Under the pieces are notes generated by a model. The model ran no database searches. It was given only the letters and a program-made list of their open reading frames with translations, and was not told where the DNA came from. Of a stretch of 64,000 nucleotides of DNA, positions 44,289-52,698 are shown one piece after another; position 1 is the first letter of the stretch; each line of letters begins with the position of its first letter. A program made the position numbers and the translations under genes. Source of the DNA: Verrucomicrobiota bacterium (GTDB lineage Bacteria > Verrucomicrobiota > Verrucomicrobiia > JADLBR01); the NCBI GenBank assembly GCA_029560585.1, contig JAKQKQ010000005.1:1-64000 (forward strand), written 5' to 3'.

Positions 44289-45169
44289 AAGCGCGAAAGA
44301 GATCGGCCACGGCGCGCAAGGGATCGAAGGCGCGGCGCGCGAAACCTATCCGGTGGGCTGAGGGCTACCCCTTTCCGTCGGCGTGGTGGTTTGACGAGCC
44401 CTACCGGACGAAAACCGCGGTCCACTCGCGCACTGTCCTCGCCGAGCACCGCAGGCTGTTTGAGGCCGTGGACCACAAGGGCGACAACCTCACCCTCCGC
44501 TGGCTGCTTGCGGGGCTAAGGATCGAGGCCGAGGAGGGCAACGCCCTGGCGGCGGGGGCGCTGCGCTTCCTCGCCCGCGAGTCCCTGCGGATGCTCGAAG
44601 ATCTCGGGCGGGCCGAGGACGTGGTGGACCTGGCCCGGGGAGCGGCGGGCTGGTTCCTGCGGTGGGCGGGCGAGAACCCGGACGCCGCGAGGAAGGCCGT
44701 GGAGTGGGAGCTCACCGTGCCCGTCAACGTGCCCGGGCCCAAGTCTAGGGCCGAGTGGGAGGCCGCCAGGGAGTTTGTCGGGGGACTGAACATCGGATCA
44801 GCGCAGCCATCGTTTGTACGCCGGACGGTACCCAGGAGCCAGAGGCTGGGCGTGGCGAGCCTCGCGCGGCCCATCATGTGGTGGCTGCGCCTGGTGCTCG
44901 CGCTGCGGGAGAGCGGTTCGAAACCCGAGGCCGATTGGCCGGAGCTCTCCCGGAAGACGGCGGGTTTCTACGCGGGCAAGTTCTGCGAGCGGCTCAGGAG
45001 AAGGGCGTTCCGCGAGCGCTTCCCGGAGCTGACCGAAGAGTTCTTCGAAAGGTTCGACTCGAAACAGAAGGACTCGAAAGGATCGGACAACTCGGAGATG
45101 GGGGGCTACGACTACGTGCGCAAGAGGGTGCGCCAGTTCATCGGGCACGCGGTCCAAAAAGGAATATAA
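44285..45169 (+). CDS. Unknown protein coupled to the integrase gene
   Basis: The 294-residue product starts with a strongly basic tail (MKARKRSATARKGSKARRAK) and is otherwise helical, with an EFFERFDSKQKDSKGS linker near the end. I do not recognise a family. Its ATG overlaps the integrase stop (ATGA), and it runs into the HTH gene. The basic N-terminus suggests nucleic acid binding. Confidence 0.7.
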   Translation: MKARKRSATARKGSKARRAKPIRWAEGYPFPSAWWFDEPYRTKTAVHSRTVLAEHRRLFEAVDHKGDNLTLRWLLAGLRIEAEEGNALAAGALRFLARESLRMLEDLGRAEDVVDLARGAAGWFLRWAGENPDAARKAVEWELTVPVNVPGPKSRAEWEAAREFVGGLNIGSAQPSFVRRTVPRSQRLGVASLARPIMWWLRLVLALRESGSKPEADWPELSRKTAGFYAGKFCERLRRRAFRERFPELTEEFFERFDSKQKDSKGSDNSEMGGYDYVRKRVRQFIGHAVQKGI

Positions 45170-45214
45170 CTATCTTTTTACGTGCCATGATCCCGGCCCG
45201 GTGAGGCGGCACGC

Positions 45215-45234
45215 TGCTTCCAACTATGGAAGCA
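45215..45234. promoter_or_regulatory. Perfect palindrome overlapping the start of the HTH gene
   Basis: TGCTTCCAACTATGGAAGCA forms an 8-base perfect stem with a 4-base loop whose last base starts the ATG at 45226. It may be an operator for the small HTH protein it precedes, or a hairpin controlling its translation. Only the symmetry is seen; the role is inferred. Confidence 0.5.
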
Positions 45235-45486
45235 ACGAACAACCAGAACATCACCGGCGCGGTGAGGGCCGCGCACTTAAACGACATCGGCCCGGAATTC
45301 GTGGACCACCAGGGACTGACCCGGATGTTCGCGATCCGGCGAAGCCACGCCTACCTCCTGGTGGCGCAGGGGGCCATCAGGAGCGTCTGCATCCGGAAGC
45401 CGGGCGCGGTCAAGGGCCGGCGGCTCTTCCACGTCCAGAGCGTGCGGGACTTCCTCGCCAGGCAGATGAAAGGGGGCGCGCAGTGA
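45226..45486 (+). CDS. Small helix-turn-helix protein, excisionase/AlpA-like
   Basis: The 86-residue product contains DHQGLTRMFAIRRSHAYLLVAQGAI followed by KGRRLFHVQSVRDFLARQ, the MerR/excisionase-type winged helix-turn-helix arrangement. Such proteins guide excision or regulate integrase operons. It overlaps the next gene's GTG start (GTGA). The start region is palindromic (45215-45234). Confidence 0.75.
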   Translation: MEATNNQNITGAVRAAHLNDIGPEFVDHQGLTRMFAIRRSHAYLLVAQGAIRSVCIRKPGAVKGRRLFHVQSVRDFLARQMKGGAQ

Positions 45487-46424
45487 GCGCCGTCGCCGCC
45501 CGCGGGATACCGGGCGCCACGCTGCGGAAGCTGCAATCGCCACCGCCGGTCGGCTCGCGGCACGCCCACGCGCGGGACGTGTCCTTCGCGCTGGTCGGGG
45601 CGGGCTGGGACGAGGCATCGGTGTTCGCCCTGATGCGCCCCCTCTATGATCGTGGCAGCTTCCCCGACGGCGAGCTGCGGTCGATCATCCGGGGCGCGGT
45701 GCGCCGACGGCCGAGCCCGGCGAAGGCACGCGCGCCGCAACAGAGACCGCCCGCGCCCCGACAGGCGCCCGAGCTGCGCAAGCCCTCGGATGCCGACCTC
45801 AAACGCATCTCTAGAGTGAGGGGAATCGGGATCGGGGGCGTCCGGCTCTGCACGGAGAGGGGTTTGCTTTGGCGCGCCGAAGTCTGCGGGCACGCGTCGT
45901 GGGCCGTGGCCGATGCGACCCGGCGGGGCATGCAGGCCCGGCGGCTCGACGGCAGACCCTATCCGGCGACGGGCAGCCTGCCGGAGCGGAAGACGCACAA
46001 CGTTGCGGGAACGACGACCCGACATCCCATCGGGTTGCCGGAGGCCAAAGACAAGTGCGCGATCCTGCTGGTCGAGGGATCCGCCGACCTGGTCGCCGGC
46101 CACCACTTCGTCTGGTGCGAGGAACGCGAGCGCGATGCCGCGGTCGTCTCAATGCTGGGCTCGGGGCTGAGCATCCCGGCGCCCGACCTCCTGGCCATGG
46201 CGGGAAAACGGGTCCGGATCGTGCCCCACCTGGATCCGTCGGGCAACGAGGCATGCCTCCGGTGGTTCGTGCAATTGACCCAGGTCGGTTGTGGGGTGGA
46301 CGTATTCTCTCTGGTGGGTCTGGTCAAGATGGACGGCGCGCCGGTCTTGGACCTCAACGACCTGCTGGCGATCCATCCGGACAGCTTCGAGGAGCACCGG
46401 AGCACCTGGAGCGTGATCCCATGA
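45483..46424 (+). CDS. Primase-like protein with Toprim domain
   Basis: The 313-residue product begins with a GTG overlapping the previous stop. The first 75 residues are a helical domain (VSFALVGAGWDEASVFALMRP) of the primase C-terminal type that follows zinc or polymerase domains in phage primases. The second half has the Toprim features KCAILLVEGSADLVAGHHF (Glu) and VRIVPHLDPSGNEACLRWF (Asp). There is no zinc-ribbon. It is likely a replication primase or regulator of the element. Confidence 0.72.
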   Translation: MSAVAARGIPGATLRKLQSPPPVGSRHAHARDVSFALVGAGWDEASVFALMRPLYDRGSFPDGELRSIIRGAVRRRPSPAKARAPQQRPPAPRQAPELRKPSDADLKRISRVRGIGIGGVRLCTERGLLWRAEVCGHASWAVADATRRGMQARRLDGRPYPATGSLPERKTHNVAGTTTRHPIGLPEAKDKCAILLVEGSADLVAGHHFVWCEERERDAAVVSMLGSGLSIPAPDLLAMAGKRVRIVPHLDPSGNEACLRWFVQLTQVGCGVDVFSLVGLVKMDGAPVLDLNDLLAIHPDSFEEHRSTWSVIP

Positions 46425-47968
46425 GTTCCGAAACCGCGTCCGCGGACGCGCCGGCGGAAGGCCTTGGACTGGGAAGAGGGCCGGGCCCCTTCGTGCCGCC
46501 CGTCCGGGCCGGGGAGTCCGATGTCCCCGAGCCGGGGCCATTCCCGGTCGAGCACCTTTCCCCGGCCCAGCGCGGGATCGCCGAGGCGACGGCGGAAGTC
46601 CACGGCATCGACCCGGCGCTGCCGGCCATGGCGACGCTGGCGACGCTGGCCGCCTCGGCCGGAAAGGGCCTGCTGGTGACCGGGGCGGTGTCGGGCAGGG
46701 AGACGCACTGCAACCTCTTCGTGATCGCCGCCGCGCCAAAGTCCTACGGCAAGGGCGCCGCCGCGGGCGTCGTCGGCCCCCTGACGGAGGCTTCCAAGCG
46801 GCGGGCCGAAGAATACCGCACGGACACCCGGCCGGGGCTCCGCCAGGAGCGGGCCGTGAGCGAGCGCAGGGCAAAGATCCTGGTCGAGTGGCTCGCCAGG
46901 GGCCGCGGGGAAAACAACAGGCCCCTCACCGATGACGAGCGCGCCGACCTCGGGCGGGAACTCGCCGAATTGGAGCGGCGCCTGGCGGCGATCGCGCCGC
47001 TTCTCGAATCCGAGCCCACCCTCTGGGTCGGCTCCTACACCGGCGCCGCGCTGGCCACCGCGCTGGCCCGCAACGGCGAGGCGTTGCTGTCTTTCTCCCC
47101 CGAGGCCGGGGACGCCATCCGCATCGCGCTGGGCCGTTTCAGCAAGGACTCCAAGGCGGATTTTGATCTGTTCCTGAGCGGCTACACCGTCGAGGACTGG
47201 AACGAGGGCCGGGTCACGAGGGGCAGCATCAACATCCGCCCCTGCCTGTCGGTCCTCTGGCTGTGCCAGCCCTCGCTATTGCGGGAGATGCTCTCCAACG
47301 AGGAGGCGATCCAGCGCGGCATGACGGCGCGGTTTCTCATGTTCGCGGTCGGGCACGAGACGATCCCCCACGACGATGGCGTGCCGCGCTTCATTCCGGG
47401 GGAAGCCGTGGGGCGCTGGGCGCGGGTCATAGAGACCGGGCTCCAGGTCCGCGATCTGGCCGATCCCCTGCGGCTGGAATGCGGGCCGGACGCCAGGGAG
47501 ATCTTCCGCCGATGGCACAACGAGTCGGTGGACCTGCGCAACGGCAGGTTCTCCGATATCGAGGGCGAGCTCGGTCGCTGGCGCGAGAACGCCGTGCGCA
47601 TCGCCGCGTGCCTGGCCCTGGCAGATGCCGCGGACGAAGGGCTCTGGCCGCGGGCGGTCTCGGTGGACTGCGCCGCCAGGGCGGTGGGCCTCTGCCGCTG
47701 GGCGGTGTTCTCGACGCTGCGGCTGATGCAGGCCGGACGGATGGATCGACTCAACGCAATGGCCGAGAAATTGTCCAAGGCATTGGGCGACTGCGGGGGC
47801 ATTCGGACCCTCCGGGATCTGGACCACCACAACGGCATCCCGACCGCCGAGACACGGATGCTCGCCAACGCGTTCCCCAATCGGTTCTCCGTCACGCGCC
47901 AGAAGGGCGCGGGCGCGGGTCGCCCCGCCGAGATCTGCATCCTGGTCGCCGCACCCGGCGAATCCTAA
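46421..47968 (+). CDS. DUF3987-family protein, plasmid/phage replication-type
   Basis: The 515-residue product matches the DUF3987 plan: HGIDPALPAMATLATLAASAGKG, LFVIAAAPKSYGKGAAAGVV with a degenerate P-loop (GKG in place of GKS/T), a coiled helical section (ERRAKILVEWLARGRG), GEALLSFSPEAGDA, SINIRPCLSVLWLCQPSLL and GMTARFLMFAVG. The family often sits beside Toprim primases in integrated elements. The ATG overlaps the previous stop by four bases. Role inferred: helicase-like or replication initiator. Confidence 0.82.
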   Translation: MSSETASADAPAEGLGLGRGPGPFVPPVRAGESDVPEPGPFPVEHLSPAQRGIAEATAEVHGIDPALPAMATLATLAASAGKGLLVTGAVSGRETHCNLFVIAAAPKSYGKGAAAGVVGPLTEASKRRAEEYRTDTRPGLRQERAVSERRAKILVEWLARGRGENNRPLTDDERADLGRELAELERRLAAIAPLLESEPTLWVGSYTGAALATALARNGEALLSFSPEAGDAIRIALGRFSKDSKADFDLFLSGYTVEDWNEGRVTRGSINIRPCLSVLWLCQPSLLREMLSNEEAIQRGMTARFLMFAVGHETIPHDDGVPRFIPGEAVGRWARVIETGLQVRDLADPLRLECGPDAREIFRRWHNESVDLRNGRFSDIEGELGRWRENAVRIAACLALADAADEGLWPRAVSVDCAARAVGLCRWAVFSTLRLMQAGRMDRLNAMAEKLSKALGDCGGIRTLRDLDHHNGIPTAETRMLANAFPNRFSVTRQKGAGAGRPAEICILVAAPGES

Positions 47969-47985
47969 GACCTCCCGCGAAGCCG

Positions 47986-48832
47986 AATTGTGTGGGATTT
48001 CGGAGATTTTGAAACCGCCCCTCGCGCCCGTTTCCTAGGACCGGCACCCCATGAACCCGAATTTCGTGGGATTTCGGAGATTCTGGCTCCGGCATCCTGC
48101 CGTTTTCGCGACGTCGGCACTGCCGCCGTGGATTGTGTGGGATTCTGGAGATTATGCCGCCGGCCTCGAAAGCGCCCTCGGCGTCGCCGCGCCCGCGACA
48201 TTTCGGGCCCGATTAGCCACGCCGGAAGGTCATTTCGGGCGGTTTCGGCCGATCTTTCCACGCGGGCAGCAATTGTGTGGGATTTTGGAGATTATGTTGG
48301 CGGCCCTGAAGCGTTTTCGGGGCGTCGCCAGTTGCCTGCCCCGGTGTCGGGGGATCGGTCACTCGGGATAGCCCATCTCGCACCGTTTGGGCCGATCTTC
48401 TCGCCGGGGGTAATTGTGTGGGATTTTGGAGACGGCATCTCGGCGGCCTTCCACGGAACCCGCCTCTGGCCAGACCCGTCGCGACCCGACTGTCAGGCCG
48501 GTGCCCTCGTCATGAAGACCAAGAAGATAGATAGTACGTATAATCAACTATTGTATCTTTTCCCCGTTATTCTGGGCGGGACATATGCCCGTTTCAAAAT
48601 CTCCAAAATCCCACACAATTACCCGCGACGCTCCAGTGGACCGACTCCAGCGACCCCAGCCGCAGCATACATAGAATCCGCGGAGATCCACCGGCATCCG
48701 CCGGGCTCCACCGACGTAGTTATGCGGTGCGAGGCACCACTGACCCGCGATGCCCATCGGCCGCGATCCCGCGGGTCTCGGCATTCGAAACGGCCCCTCC
48801 CACACAATCCCACGAAATCCCACACAATTACC
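47986..48832. repeat. Iteron-like array of AATTGTGTGGGATTTTGGAG units
   Basis: Five direct copies of AATTGTGTGGGATTTTGGAG (with C/T and TCGTGGG variations) have GTGGG cores at 47992, 48066, 48137, 48277 and 48418, so the spacings are 74, 71, 140 and 141 bases. Two inverted copies lie at about 48591-48624 and 48798-48832, about 208 bases apart; the second contains an extra partial copy. Segments between copies 3-4 and 4-5 are themselves weakly alike, so a unit of about 141 bases was probably duplicated. Confidence 0.8.
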
Positions 48833-48944
48833 CGCGCCACGGTTTGCGCGGCCGGTAGTCGTGGCCGGGATCAGGCCGCGGACCACCCCCAACACCACGA
48901 CAAGGAATCTATTAGGACCCGATAACAGGCGGGGGAAGCCCACC

Positions 48945-49136
48945 ACCCCCTCTAAAACCCATGAGAAACCACTTTTTCAACTTGCCACCTCGTCGCATAT
49001 TGGGCGCTGCCCGAAAGGAGAGCCTGTCCCCTCACGACAGGCGGAGGAGGGGTACCGTCGATCCCCGGGTCGATCTGGATTTTTAGAAGGCCGGCCCCCC
49101 TGAAAACCCATGTGAAGTGGCAAGTTCGACTTGCCA
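48945..49136. repeat. Pair of related segments around 48945-48988 and 49095-49136
   Basis: Both segments contain AAAACCCATG followed by GAA and ending CTTGCCA, about 150 bases apart. They resemble diverged direct repeats. I cannot say whether they bind protein or mark a recombination point. Confidence 0.45.
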
Positions 49137-49221
49137 GAAGATTCCGAGGGACCCCGCGAATGTGTCCGCTTCAACGGCACGGACCTGAGCGAAGCGTGGG
49201 CGGTTCCGGTGGAGGCTGGGG

Positions 49222-50130
49222 TTATCCGATGCCCGCCTTAAGCAATCCTTCCCGTTCCAAGACCCGCCTAATTTCCTCTGACTGGGACATCAGTCCATCT
49301 TTAGGGAACCGTATTTGCACCAGACCGCGAATGTTTGAGAATTCGTCGCAGCCATCCTCAAGCAAGACTATTGTGCGCTGTCGCCCAAGGCGCCCCTGAC
49401 AGAGTCCAATCTCATGGAGGACATTCTCCCGTGCGTGAATACTTCCGTCGCAGTGCACGTCCTCGCCGGTCATAATAACAAAGGCGAAGCACGACTCATC
49501 CAGCATCTGTTCCAGTCTCTCGGTTACGGTAAGCCCCGCGACTGGCTGCCGATCAAACTCGGTCCACTCCAAAGACAAACGATCCTGGAGAAAATCCTTG
49601 AGCTTCCTCCACACGTCCGAGCGTCCGTGCCCAATAAAGACCTTTGAGTTTGGCAGGACGGTGTGTGGCTGCTGCGCTGAGGATGGGCCAGCACTCAAAG
49701 TGGCATCCGCCTCGACGAGAAAGAGCCCAACTCGGTTACGAATTCGGTCCAGAACATCACGTATTTCATATGCCTTTTCCAGGCAGTCTCGGCCGCCAGC
49801 TTCTTCGAGTTTAGCTGCCAGATTCTCCAAGAGTGGAAGGGAATGCGAGAAAACGTCGCCGTCCTTCGTTTGCCGATCATTCATGATTGTGGTCACAACG
49901 CGTCGCCGACGGCCAGGGTCCGTTTCCTCCGGAAGAGGATGCACGCGCGCAGTATCTGGCGGGCCTATTCCATCAAGGTGGTACTGAAATAGCATTCGAT
50001 ACTCGTCCTCACCAAGGGAAGCGGCCAGTCGGGCCGCTTTGCGAACAAGAGGCACAAGAGGATGATCGCCAGCGGCCTCGAGATCGGACGCGAGTTCGTC
50101 ACGTATGCATTTTTGCATTTCGCGATTCAT
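49222..50130 (-). CDS. TIR-like domain effector (CAP12/PF10137 type)
   Basis: The 302-residue product has a helical N-terminal half (1-155) and a C-terminal TIR-like domain (163-275). It starts VFIGHGRSDVWRKLKDFL, contains FAFVIMTGEDV, and has the family hallmark ARENVLHEIGLCQGRLG, where Glu240 is the likely catalytic residue, followed by RTIVLLEDG. Relatives cleave NAD in Pycsar/CBASS-type immunity, but no nucleotide cyclase gene is seen here. The region is lower in GC than its neighbours. It is transcribed with the two genes to its right. Confidence 0.82.
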   Translation of the reverse strand: MNREMQKCIRDELASDLEAAGDHPLVPLVRKAARLAASLGEDEYRMLFQYHLDGIGPPDTARVHPLPEETDPGRRRRVVTTIMNDRQTKDGDVFSHSLPLLENLAAKLEEAGGRDCLEKAYEIRDVLDRIRNRVGLFLVEADATLSAGPSSAQQPHTVLPNSKVFIGHGRSDVWRKLKDFLQDRLSLEWTEFDRQPVAGLTVTERLEQMLDESCFAFVIMTGEDVHCDGSIHARENVLHEIGLCQGRLGRQRTIVLLEDGCDEFSNIRGLVQIRFPKDGLMSQSEEIRRVLEREGLLKAGIG

Positions 50131-50186
50131 TGGCAGTGTCGGCTTAACAAAGATCGCGGGCGGCGACTTCTTGAGTGGTTGGATTA

Positions 50187-50666
50187 TTAGCCATTCTTTT
50201 CAAACAGCTCAGGATGAAATATGGGAGCAAAGACTTCGACGTGATGGTTCCAAAACCCAAACACCGCCTCGAGACAAAGAGTGTTCAGGTTTTTCGGGTC
50301 GTCCAGTGGTGTTTTCCGGTCTGACGCCCTGCATCCTCGAAAAGGAGACAAATGCTCTTTCGAGACAGAAAACTCGACCTCGTGGGCGGCAGCGTTCCGT
50401 CGCTGGCGAAACCAGTGAAGCATTTTTGCGTCGGCATCAGAAATGATAGCGGCTTCGTGCAATAGTGTAATCAGCACCGACTGAGTGAAATCTCTCCGCG
50501 CCTCCGCAATCCGCGGTGCATTCTTGCACTTGTTTGTCGCAAGGACGTACGTCAATAATTCCAGGTAGCAATTGGTGATAGTGATCTGGAGGCGCGGATG
50601 ATCCGGTGCAGCGGTTAGATCGCTGACTAGCTTTCGGATAACGTCGTGTGGTAACGGTTTTGGCAT
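50187..50666 (-). CDS. HEPN-motif protein, possible RNase toxin
   Basis: The 159-residue product, from MPKPLPHDVI, is helical. It carries the HEPN signature R-x4-H as RNAAAH (Arg90, His95) following ADAKMLHWFRQR. HEPN domains are metal-independent RNases in toxin-antitoxin and abortive infection systems. It lies 28 bases after the membrane protein gene and 56 before the TIR gene, all leftward, so a three-gene operon is likely. The frame extends upstream, but the earlier codons overlap the neighbouring gene. Confidence 0.62.
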   Translation of the reverse strand: MPKPLPHDVIRKLVSDLTAAPDHPRLQITITNCYLELLTYVLATNKCKNAPRIAEARRDFTQSVLITLLHEAAIISDADAKMLHWFRQRRNAAAHEVEFSVSKEHLSPFRGCRASDRKTPLDDPKNLNTLCLEAVFGFWNHHVEVFAPIFHPELFEKNG

Positions 50667-50694
50667 ACTTCGAATGGTTAACGCGCAAGGTGAC

Positions 50695-51228
50695 TCACGG
50701 CCGGCCGTGGTCCGGCTCCTGCTCTGCGGGAGGCGTGACGCGAGTAGCCGTCGATTCCACGGCCTTGTGCGGCTCATCTTTCTCCGTGCCAACAATTCGG
50801 TCAAGCACGCCATCTAAAGCGTCTACAACCCTATTCTCGAGCGTGGTCACGGCACATCCCAGAAGGAAGGAGAGCAAAATCAGCAGCCACCCCCGCCGGA
50901 CCTTAAGCCACCGGGCGTAAAGTGGACGACCGTCAGCAACGGCTTGATCCCAACCGCCTATGTCATACTTCATTGCGTAGGCGGGCACACCAGTCCCGTC
51001 GACATCGTCCCCACGCTGCACAAGCAGGCCTCTCGCGATCATCTCATCGAAGACCTGGTCGGCTCTTGCGTCTTGAAAGATGGGACGCTCATTGGTTTCG
51101 GTATTAGCGCTCGTGAGCACTTTAGAGCGCCACCAGTGATCCTGGCCGACGCTCCGGCGCATCATCCACTCTGCAGCGCGCGACAAGTCACGCAGAAACT
51201 CTTTCGAATGGGTCCGGAACGTTGTCAT
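50695..51228 (-). CDS. Single-pass membrane protein of the TIR/HEPN cassette
   Basis: The 177-residue product has a soluble N-terminal region of about 110 residues (with FDEMIARGLLVQRGD, which may be a winged-helix-like part), one membrane helix at about 113-128 (GWLLILLSFLLGCAVT) and a short C-terminal tail rich in Pro/Glu. I do not recognise a family. It is the first gene of the leftward set before the HEPN and TIR genes. Lower GC than the flanks. Confidence 0.62.
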   Translation of the reverse strand: MTTFRTHSKEFLRDLSRAAEWMMRRSVGQDHWWRSKVLTSANTETNERPIFQDARADQVFDEMIARGLLVQRGDDVDGTGVPAYAMKYDIGGWDQAVADGRPLYARWLKVRRGWLLILLSFLLGCAVTTLENRVVDALDGVLDRIVGTEKDEPHKAVESTATRVTPPAEQEPDHGRP

Positions 51229-51432
51229 AGGACTCTCTTGTTGAACATCTGATTATGCCGACCGATCCGTTGGGTTTGCCGAGCCCGAGCGAACATGTTG
51301 GCCGTGAAAACCGACGGCATCTCCCCAAACCATGACGTAAGTGTGAATCTGTGGATGGGGATGGTCAAGTGGATCCGCGCGGTGCCCGACGCCCGCTCGG
51401 ATCGCAGGCGTTTTGAGAGGAGAAGTGCAGTT

Positions 51433-52122
51433 TTAGATATACCCCGCCGCCTTGAAGCTGAACCAGCCCTCGGGGTGCGCGGTGGATGGGGAACCGATGA
51501 TGACGTGGTCCAGCAGCGGGATGTCCAGAACCTTGGAGGATTCCTTGAGAGCGCGGGTGATGCGGATGTCGGCTTCCGAAGGCGTGGGGTCCCCTGACGG
51601 ATGGTTGTGCACGAGCACGATCGCGTATGCCCGACGCGCGATGGCGGGCGAGAAGACCTCCCTCGCGTGCACCAGGGCCTGATCCAAAAGCCCGCGGGAC
51701 ACCTCTTCGACGGCAATGAGGTGGAGCTTGGCGTTGAGCAGGACCACGCGGGCGCTCTCGGCCGGCAGTAGCCGCATCTCGGGTCCGATCAGTTGCGCGA
51801 TCCTGGAGGCGTCATCGAGTTTGTTTGCCGAGGCACAGCGGCGGGCGAGCCGGACGGCGATCTCGATGGCGGCGTGGATCTGGGCGGCTTTCACCTCCCC
51901 GACGCCGGGGACCTTCGCCAATTCCTCGACCGGGGCGCGGGCGATGGAGGGAAGGTCGCGGAACCGGGCCATGAGTTCCTCGGCGACCTGGAGGGCGCAG
52001 GCGCCCTTGGGTCCGGTGGGCAGGAGGACGGCGAGCAATTCCGCGTCGCGGAGGGCGCCGGGTCCGCGCTCGAAGAGGCGGGTGCGGGGGCGCTGTTCGT
52101 TGGGCATCTCGTGGAGTTTCAT
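51433..52122 (-). CDS. radC: RadC-family JAB-domain protein
   Basis: The 229-residue product has a RadC N-terminal helix-hairpin-helix part (RFRDLPSIARAPVEELAKVPGVGEVKAAQI) and a JAMM-type metalloprotease-like domain with EVSRG and the HNHPSGDPTPSEAD metal-binding motif. RadC genes are frequent in mobile elements; the name suggests DNA repair, but the function is disputed. Its start overlaps the stop of the small gene to the right (ATGA). Confidence 0.9.
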   Translation of the reverse strand: MKLHEMPNEQRPRTRLFERGPGALRDAELLAVLLPTGPKGACALQVAEELMARFRDLPSIARAPVEELAKVPGVGEVKAAQIHAAIEIAVRLARRCASANKLDDASRIAQLIGPEMRLLPAESARVVLLNAKLHLIAVEEVSRGLLDQALVHAREVFSPAIARRAYAIVLVHNHPSGDPTPSEADIRITRALKESSKVLDIPLLDHVIIGSPSTAHPEGWFSFKAAGYI

Positions 52123-52319
52123 CGGCTCTTGACGATGGTGATCTGAAACTGCGCGAACTTGCCGTTGTCCCCCTTCACCGAGAGGACGATGCCCCTGTTG
52201 CGGGTCATGATCCCGGCGTCCTCGAATGAGTCGATCGCGTGGGGCGGAAAGGCGTCGCTATCGAGGAGGATGTTGATGAGGATGTCTTGCATCTGGGTTT
52301 CGGTCATCGGTGTTTCCAT
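52119..52319 (-). CDS. Small hypothetical protein coupled to RadC
   Basis: The 66-residue product (METPMTETQMQDILINILLD...) has an acidic N-terminus and ends QFQITIVKSR. No family is recognised. It overlaps RadC by four bases and lies upstream of it, so it is translated first. The start at 52319 is a guess; a codon at 52298 is an alternative. Confidence 0.6.
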   Translation of the reverse strand: METPMTETQMQDILINILLDSDAFPPHAIDSFEDAGIMTRNRGIVLSVKGDNGKFAQFQITIVKSR

Positions 52320-52500
52320 GGCTCTCATGCACCTAGATCCGTGCCAAGGTGGGGTGGCGGGAACGATTGATGGCAGCGCCCTCGATTCGAGCGACTTGAT
52401 GGCGCTAAGAATGACGGCGGGGTGGCACGTAACTTCCTCAAGGGGCCGACCGTCGCGCCGCTGAACAGTCCTGTCCCCCGGATGAACAGCCGGATTTCGT

Positions 52501-52531
52501 CACCGCCCTGCGATCGAACGCCTTGCCATCT
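52501..52531. repeat. Direct repeat, left copy (pair with 52620-52650)
   Basis: Thirty of 31 bases are identical with 52620-52650; the centre reads CACCGCCCTGCGATC and the end CGCCTTGCCATCT. The copies are 119 bases apart, upstream of the small-gene operon. It could be an operator pair. Confidence 0.7.
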
Positions 52532-52619
52532 GATGCCCCCTCATCGTGTGTTGCTCGACTGGACAGATGCGGCTTCGGACAAGTCAAGGAACGTAAGAAA
52601 ACAGTTTCGTTTCATGCCT

Positions 52620-52650
52620 CACCGCCCTGCGATCCAACGCCTTGCCATCT
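52620..52650. repeat. Direct repeat, right copy
   Basis: See the left copy; the single difference is C in place of G near the middle. The right copy ends 48 bases before the ATG of the first gene. Confidence 0.7.
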
Positions 52651-52698
52651 ATTTCGCCCAAGGGCGGCGGGTGGCACGGAACCTGTTGCTACTCTGCC

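Larger units (their letters stand above)
47969..49221. other. 1.25-kb gene-free region with iteron-like repeats
   Basis: No real gene is supported; a 311-codon open frame crosses it but is built from the repeats. The direct/inverted array occupies 47986-48832. To the right are a lower-GC, AT-containing patch (about 48520-48570) and a pair of related segments at 48945-48988 and 49095-49136. Placement next to the Toprim/DUF3987 genes suggests an origin or partition site. Confidence 0.6.
52320..52698. other. Divergent intergenic region with direct repeats
   Basis: No gene is supported. It holds a near-perfect 31-base direct repeat (52501-52531 and 52620-52650) and a second short pair GGTGGCACGTAAC / GGTGGCACGGAAC near 52423 and 52671. 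The region sits between the leftward RadC pair and the rightward small-gene operon and probably contains the promoters for both. Confidence 0.55.

Noticed and set aside
47986-48832. CRISPR array
   Set aside because: Repeats are spaced 70-141 bases, vary in sequence and orientation, and no cas genes are present.
47990-48925. 311-codon frame through the iteron-like region
   Set aside because: Its recurring WDFGD residues simply reflect the DNA repeat; the direct and inverted copies disagree with protein-level selection.
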